6,469 bases of DNA from DASQLQ01 sp035629935 (lineage in GTDB: Bacteria > Actinomycetota > CADDZG01 > WHSQ01). Made by a program: the position numbers and the translations under genes. The notes below the pieces were generated by a model. That model did not search any database, was not told the origin of the DNA, and saw only the letters and a program-made list of their open reading frames with translations. The stretch spans positions 1 to 6,469 of the forward strand of contig DASQLQ010000015.1 of the NCBI GenBank assembly GCA_035629935.1, written 5' to 3'. Shown here piece after piece: positions 4,550 through 6,469 of this stretch (its first letter is position 1; each line of letters starts with the position of its first letter).

Positions 4550-5509
4550 GTGGCGAAGATCTGGGTTTACGTAGAGCGCGACAGTCAGGGCAAGGTCGAT
4601 CCGGCGGCGCTCGAGATCCTGACAAAAGCCGCATCGCTCGGCGGCGAGGTCGAAGCCGTCATCCTGGGGGCCGGCGCAACGGAGGCCGCCAAGGTGCTGG
4701 GGCAGTACGGCGCATCGACGGTCCACGCGAGCGACGACGCGGTGTACGACGACCATCTCGTCCTGCCTCACGTGCACGCGTTGGCGGAACTTGCCGGGCA
4801 GCACTCGCCGGAGGCGATCCTGTTCGCCATGAATTACGACTCGCGCGACATCGCCGGCAGGTTGTCGGCGCGTCTCGGTTCGACATTGATGAGCAACGCC
4901 ATGGACATGGAGGGCACCGAGACGGTCAAGACTGCGATCTTCGGTGGCGCTCAGATCGTGGACGTAAAGCTCGAGGGTTCACCCAAGCTGGTGTTGTTCC
5001 GACCTAAGTCTTTCGAGGCGAAGGAAGCCGGCGGAGAAGCCACGGTTTCGGCCGTCGAGGTTGCGATCCCCGACGAAGCCAAGGCTGTGAAGATCGTCGA
5101 GAAGCACGAGGAAGCAGCGAGTGGACCGAAGCTCGAGGACGCTCCCGTCGTCATCTCCGGTGGGCGTGGGTTGCAAGAGCCGGACAACTTCAAGTTGCTC
5201 GACGACCTAGCGGCTGCGATCGGTGGTGCCGCTGTCGGGGCGACCCGCGCCGTTGTCGATGCGGGTTGGGTTCCTTATGCGATGCAGGTCGGTCAAACAG
5301 GCAAGACGGTGAAGCCCGGCGTCTACATCGCTATCGGGATCAGCGGCGCGACCCAGCACGTCGTGGGGATGAAGGGCGCTAAGAAGATCATCGCCATCAA
5401 CAAGGACGAAGAGGCACCGATCTTCCAGCTGGCCGATCTCGGCATCGTCGGTGACGCGCTCAAGATCCTTCCGCAATTGATCGAAGAGGTGAAATCCCGC
5501 AAGGGTTGA
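4550..5509 (+). CDS. etfA: Electron transfer flavoprotein, alpha subunit
   Basis: EtfA of 319 aa, full length. GTG 4550 follows the etfB TAA with no gap (TAAGTG), and AAGGTG (4538-4543) inside etfB is the ribosome site. The N-terminal nucleotide-fold domain covers about 1-190. The C-terminal FAD-binding domain carries the family signature in order: SGGRG (203-207), TRAVVDAGW (232-240), QVGQTGKTVKP (246-256), YIAIGISGATQH (259-270), AINKDEEAPIF (282-292) and ADLGIVGD (295-302). These contact FAD at the interface with EtfB, so the pair should make a functional flavoprotein. Canonical SR at 232-233 is TR, a mild change that keeps the arginine next to the flavin. The 131-aa gene follows 22 bp downstream on the same strand. 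No dehydrogenase or ETF:quinone oxidoreductase gene is in the window, so the electron donors must be encoded elsewhere. Confidence 0.97.
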   Translation: MAKIWVYVERDSQGKVDPAALEILTKAASLGGEVEAVILGAGATEAAKVLGQYGASTVHASDDAVYDDHLVLPHVHALAELAGQHSPEAILFAMNYDSRDIAGRLSARLGSTLMSNAMDMEGTETVKTAIFGGAQIVDVKLEGSPKLVLFRPKSFEAKEAGGEATVSAVEVAIPDEAKAVKIVEKHEEAASGPKLEDAPVVISGGRGLQEPDNFKLLDDLAAAIGGAAVGATRAVVDAGWVPYAMQVGQTGKTVKPGVYIAIGISGATQHVVGMKGAKKIIAINKDEEAPIFQLADLGIVGDALKILPQLIEEVKSRKG

Positions 5510-5531
5510 TCGGCGGGAAGGCGAGAACACG

Positions 5532-5927
5532 ATGGGACTCGGCGATCGGATCAGGAGTTTCTTCGCGCGCCGCGGGGGGCCGGATGTCGCCCACCTCGAG
5601 GAGTTCGCCCGGGAACACCAGGGGGTCGAGGGATTCGTCGAGCCCCAGACGGCAACGAATCCGACCACGCTTCTACTCGTGGACCGCTTCGGCGAGCACA
5701 CGAGGGGAGCGGTGCGCGATCCCGCTCAGGCGTTCGGACTGTGCGAACGATTGGGCCTGCCCGTTTACGACGCAGCGGTGATCGGCTACCCGCAGCGCAT
5801 GAAGGACTTCGTGAAGGGGCGCGCTGCCGACACTTCGGCACTGGACGCGCAGATCGCCGATCTAGAGCGTCGTTTGGGCGAACCCGAGAGTGAGCCGCCC
5901 TCTAGCGGTTCTTCGGGCTCCTCCTAG
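5532..5927 (+). CDS. Conserved hypothetical protein (131 aa) downstream of etfBA
   Basis: ATG 5532 lies 22 bp after etfA, with a weak GGGAAGG (5515-5521) as possible ribosome site, so it is probably the third gene of the etf transcript. Residues 1-14 form a short basic amphipathic helix (GLGDRIRSFFARR). Residues 21-95 are a compact alpha/beta core: GVEGFVEPQTA (31-41), TLLLVDRFGEHTRGAV (46-61), an AFGLCERLGLPVYDAA helix-strand (67-82) and GYPQRMKDF (85-93). The last 35 residues are charged, then Ser/Gly-rich and likely disordered. VYDAAVxGYPQRMxDF looks strongly conserved and I recall similar actinobacterial hypothetical proteins, but no function is known to me. There is no metal motif, nucleotide loop or membrane segment. 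The basic N-terminal helix could bind membrane or a partner, which is inference. The 3' end overlaps the convergent minus-strand gene. Confidence 0.8.
   Translation: MGLGDRIRSFFARRGGPDVAHLEEFAREHQGVEGFVEPQTATNPTTLLLVDRFGEHTRGAVRDPAQAFGLCERLGLPVYDAAVIGYPQRMKDFVKGRAADTSALDAQIADLERRLGEPESEPPSSGSSGSS
5892..5911. terminator. Hairpin within overlapping convergent gene ends, possible bidirectional terminator
   Basis: GAGCCGC (5892-5898) pairs with GCGGTTC (5905-5911) over 7 bp with one G-T wobble and a CCTCTA loop. It sits across the stop of the minus-strand gene and just before the stop of the 131-aa gene. There is no T-run, so a terminator role is tentative. Confidence 0.3.
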
Positions 5928-6469
5928 CGAAACCCACCAACACAGCAAGGGGAAGGATCGTGCGCGGCTCGTGGTGAAGTCGCCAGATACCGCCGTGGGC
6001 GGCTGCGTCACTGAGTAATTCATATGGGTGCCCCAGTTCGTTCTCCGGGTTGGCCGGTGCCTTTGGGTTCCTGAGGTCGTGCACCAGCAGCGCTGCCATG
6101 AGCGTGCGCGCCGTGGGCGGGGCAAACGCCGTGACACCGAACGTCGATCCACCGTTATAGGCGGCGGCCAGGATCCGGTTCTTGGTGACGGAGTGGGTTC
6201 GAGTCGGCGGCGCGACGTTGGCCGAGGTCAGTAGCCCATTCCCCCTCAGCTCCGTCGCCCGCCACTTCTGCAGGTTCTTCGCCAGCGCGTAGTTGGCGCC
6301 CTGCTGGGCTACCAGGCAGTCGGACAGCCCCCATCGCCGCCCGCCCTCGTCGGAGACAAGTGTTTCGTAATTCGGTTTGCACATCCGCCCGAGTGTTGCG
6401 AGGCGGGCTCCGGAAGCGGAGACGGACTCTTTCTTGCCCCTGGTCTCCGCGGCGACCTGCTCGGGCACC
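5902..6469 (-). CDS. Unrecognised protein, C-terminal part (5' end beyond the window)
   Basis: The minus-strand frame is open from the window edge to TAG (complement of 5902-5904), giving about 189 residues. A GTG at 6468-6466 is probably an internal Val, because the frame may continue outside. Composition and motifs look genuinely coding: a linker (VAAETRGKKESVSASG), then GARLATLGRMCKP, DCLVAQQGANYALAKNLQKW, APPTRTHSVTKNRILAAAY, TARTLMAALLVHDLRNP, and near the end HGGIWRLHHEPRTILPLAV. I have the impression of similar uncharacterised actinobacterial C-terminal domains with DCLVAQQGANYALAK and HGGxWR motifs, possibly fused to another N-terminal domain, but cannot name a family. There is no signal peptide in the visible part, and the segment near the C-terminus (ILPLAVLVGFA) is too short to claim a membrane anchor. 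It is convergent with the 131-aa gene, overlapping it by 26 bp, so the two are separate transcription units. Confidence 0.65.
   Translation of the reverse strand, partial: VPEQVAAETRGKKESVSASGARLATLGRMCKPNYETLVSDEGGRRWGLSDCLVAQQGANYALAKNLQKWRATELRGNGLLTSANVAPPTRTHSVTKNRILAAAYNGGSTFGVTAFAPPTARTLMAALLVHDLRNPKAPANPENELGHPYELLSDAAAHGGIWRLHHEPRTILPLAVLVGFARRSPKNR

Noticed and set aside
3731..4804. Long minus-strand frame of 357 codons
   Set aside because: It is antisense to etfB and the start of etfA, is rich in Arg, Asp, His and Leu as expected of a complement frame in GC-rich DNA, and has no motif or ribosome site.
1..6469. CRISPR arrays, rRNA genes, riboswitches
   Set aside because: No regularly spaced repeats, no rRNA-like conserved sequence and no recognisable riboswitch core were seen on either strand.

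Overview
The window is GC-rich bacterial DNA. Genes are short-spaced, starts are often GTG or TTG, and ribosome binding sites are purine-rich. Together with the gene families seen, this suggests an actinomycetotal chromosome, possibly from an uncultivated lineage. That is an inference, since no rRNA or taxonomic marker is present.

Layout. (1) Bases 1-2115 (+) hold three closely spaced genes: the 3' part of a winged-helix protein of the AlkZ/YcaQ-like DNA glycosylase family, a complete MBL-fold metallo-hydrolase with all metal ligands and a C-terminal winged-helix region, and a small exported protein with a clear signal peptide and a DxNxDGxxE calcium-type loop. (2) Bases about 2116-3784 look like an accessory segment. 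It contains two hairpins, the last ~50 codons of an IS1595/ISXO2-type transposase, and a minus-strand pair of tiny genes (53 and 75 aa, 2 bp apart). Opposite them is a 255-aa HNH-like (treble-clef) zinc-binding protein whose expected histidine is Asp. Its start codon lies only 14 bp from that of the divergent 53-aa gene. The segment ends in a cluster of palindromes. (3) Bases 3785-5927 (+) hold etfB-etfA (electron transfer flavoprotein beta and alpha, with no base between them), then a 131-aa gene of unknown function. (4) Bases 5902-6469 (-) are the C-terminal part of an unrecognised protein running off the window, convergent with the 131-aa gene and overlapping it by 26 bp.

How the genes work together. 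EtfB and EtfA form the FAD-containing heterodimer that carries electrons from acyl-CoA dehydrogenases and similar flavoenzymes to the respiratory chain, and the downstream 131-aa protein is probably co-transcribed. The first three genes may also be co-transcribed, but no shared pathway is evident. The accessory segment between the two conserved blocks is the least explained part. The HNH-like gene with its divergent two-gene partner is the best candidate for an undescribed system, although nothing in the sequence proves a function.
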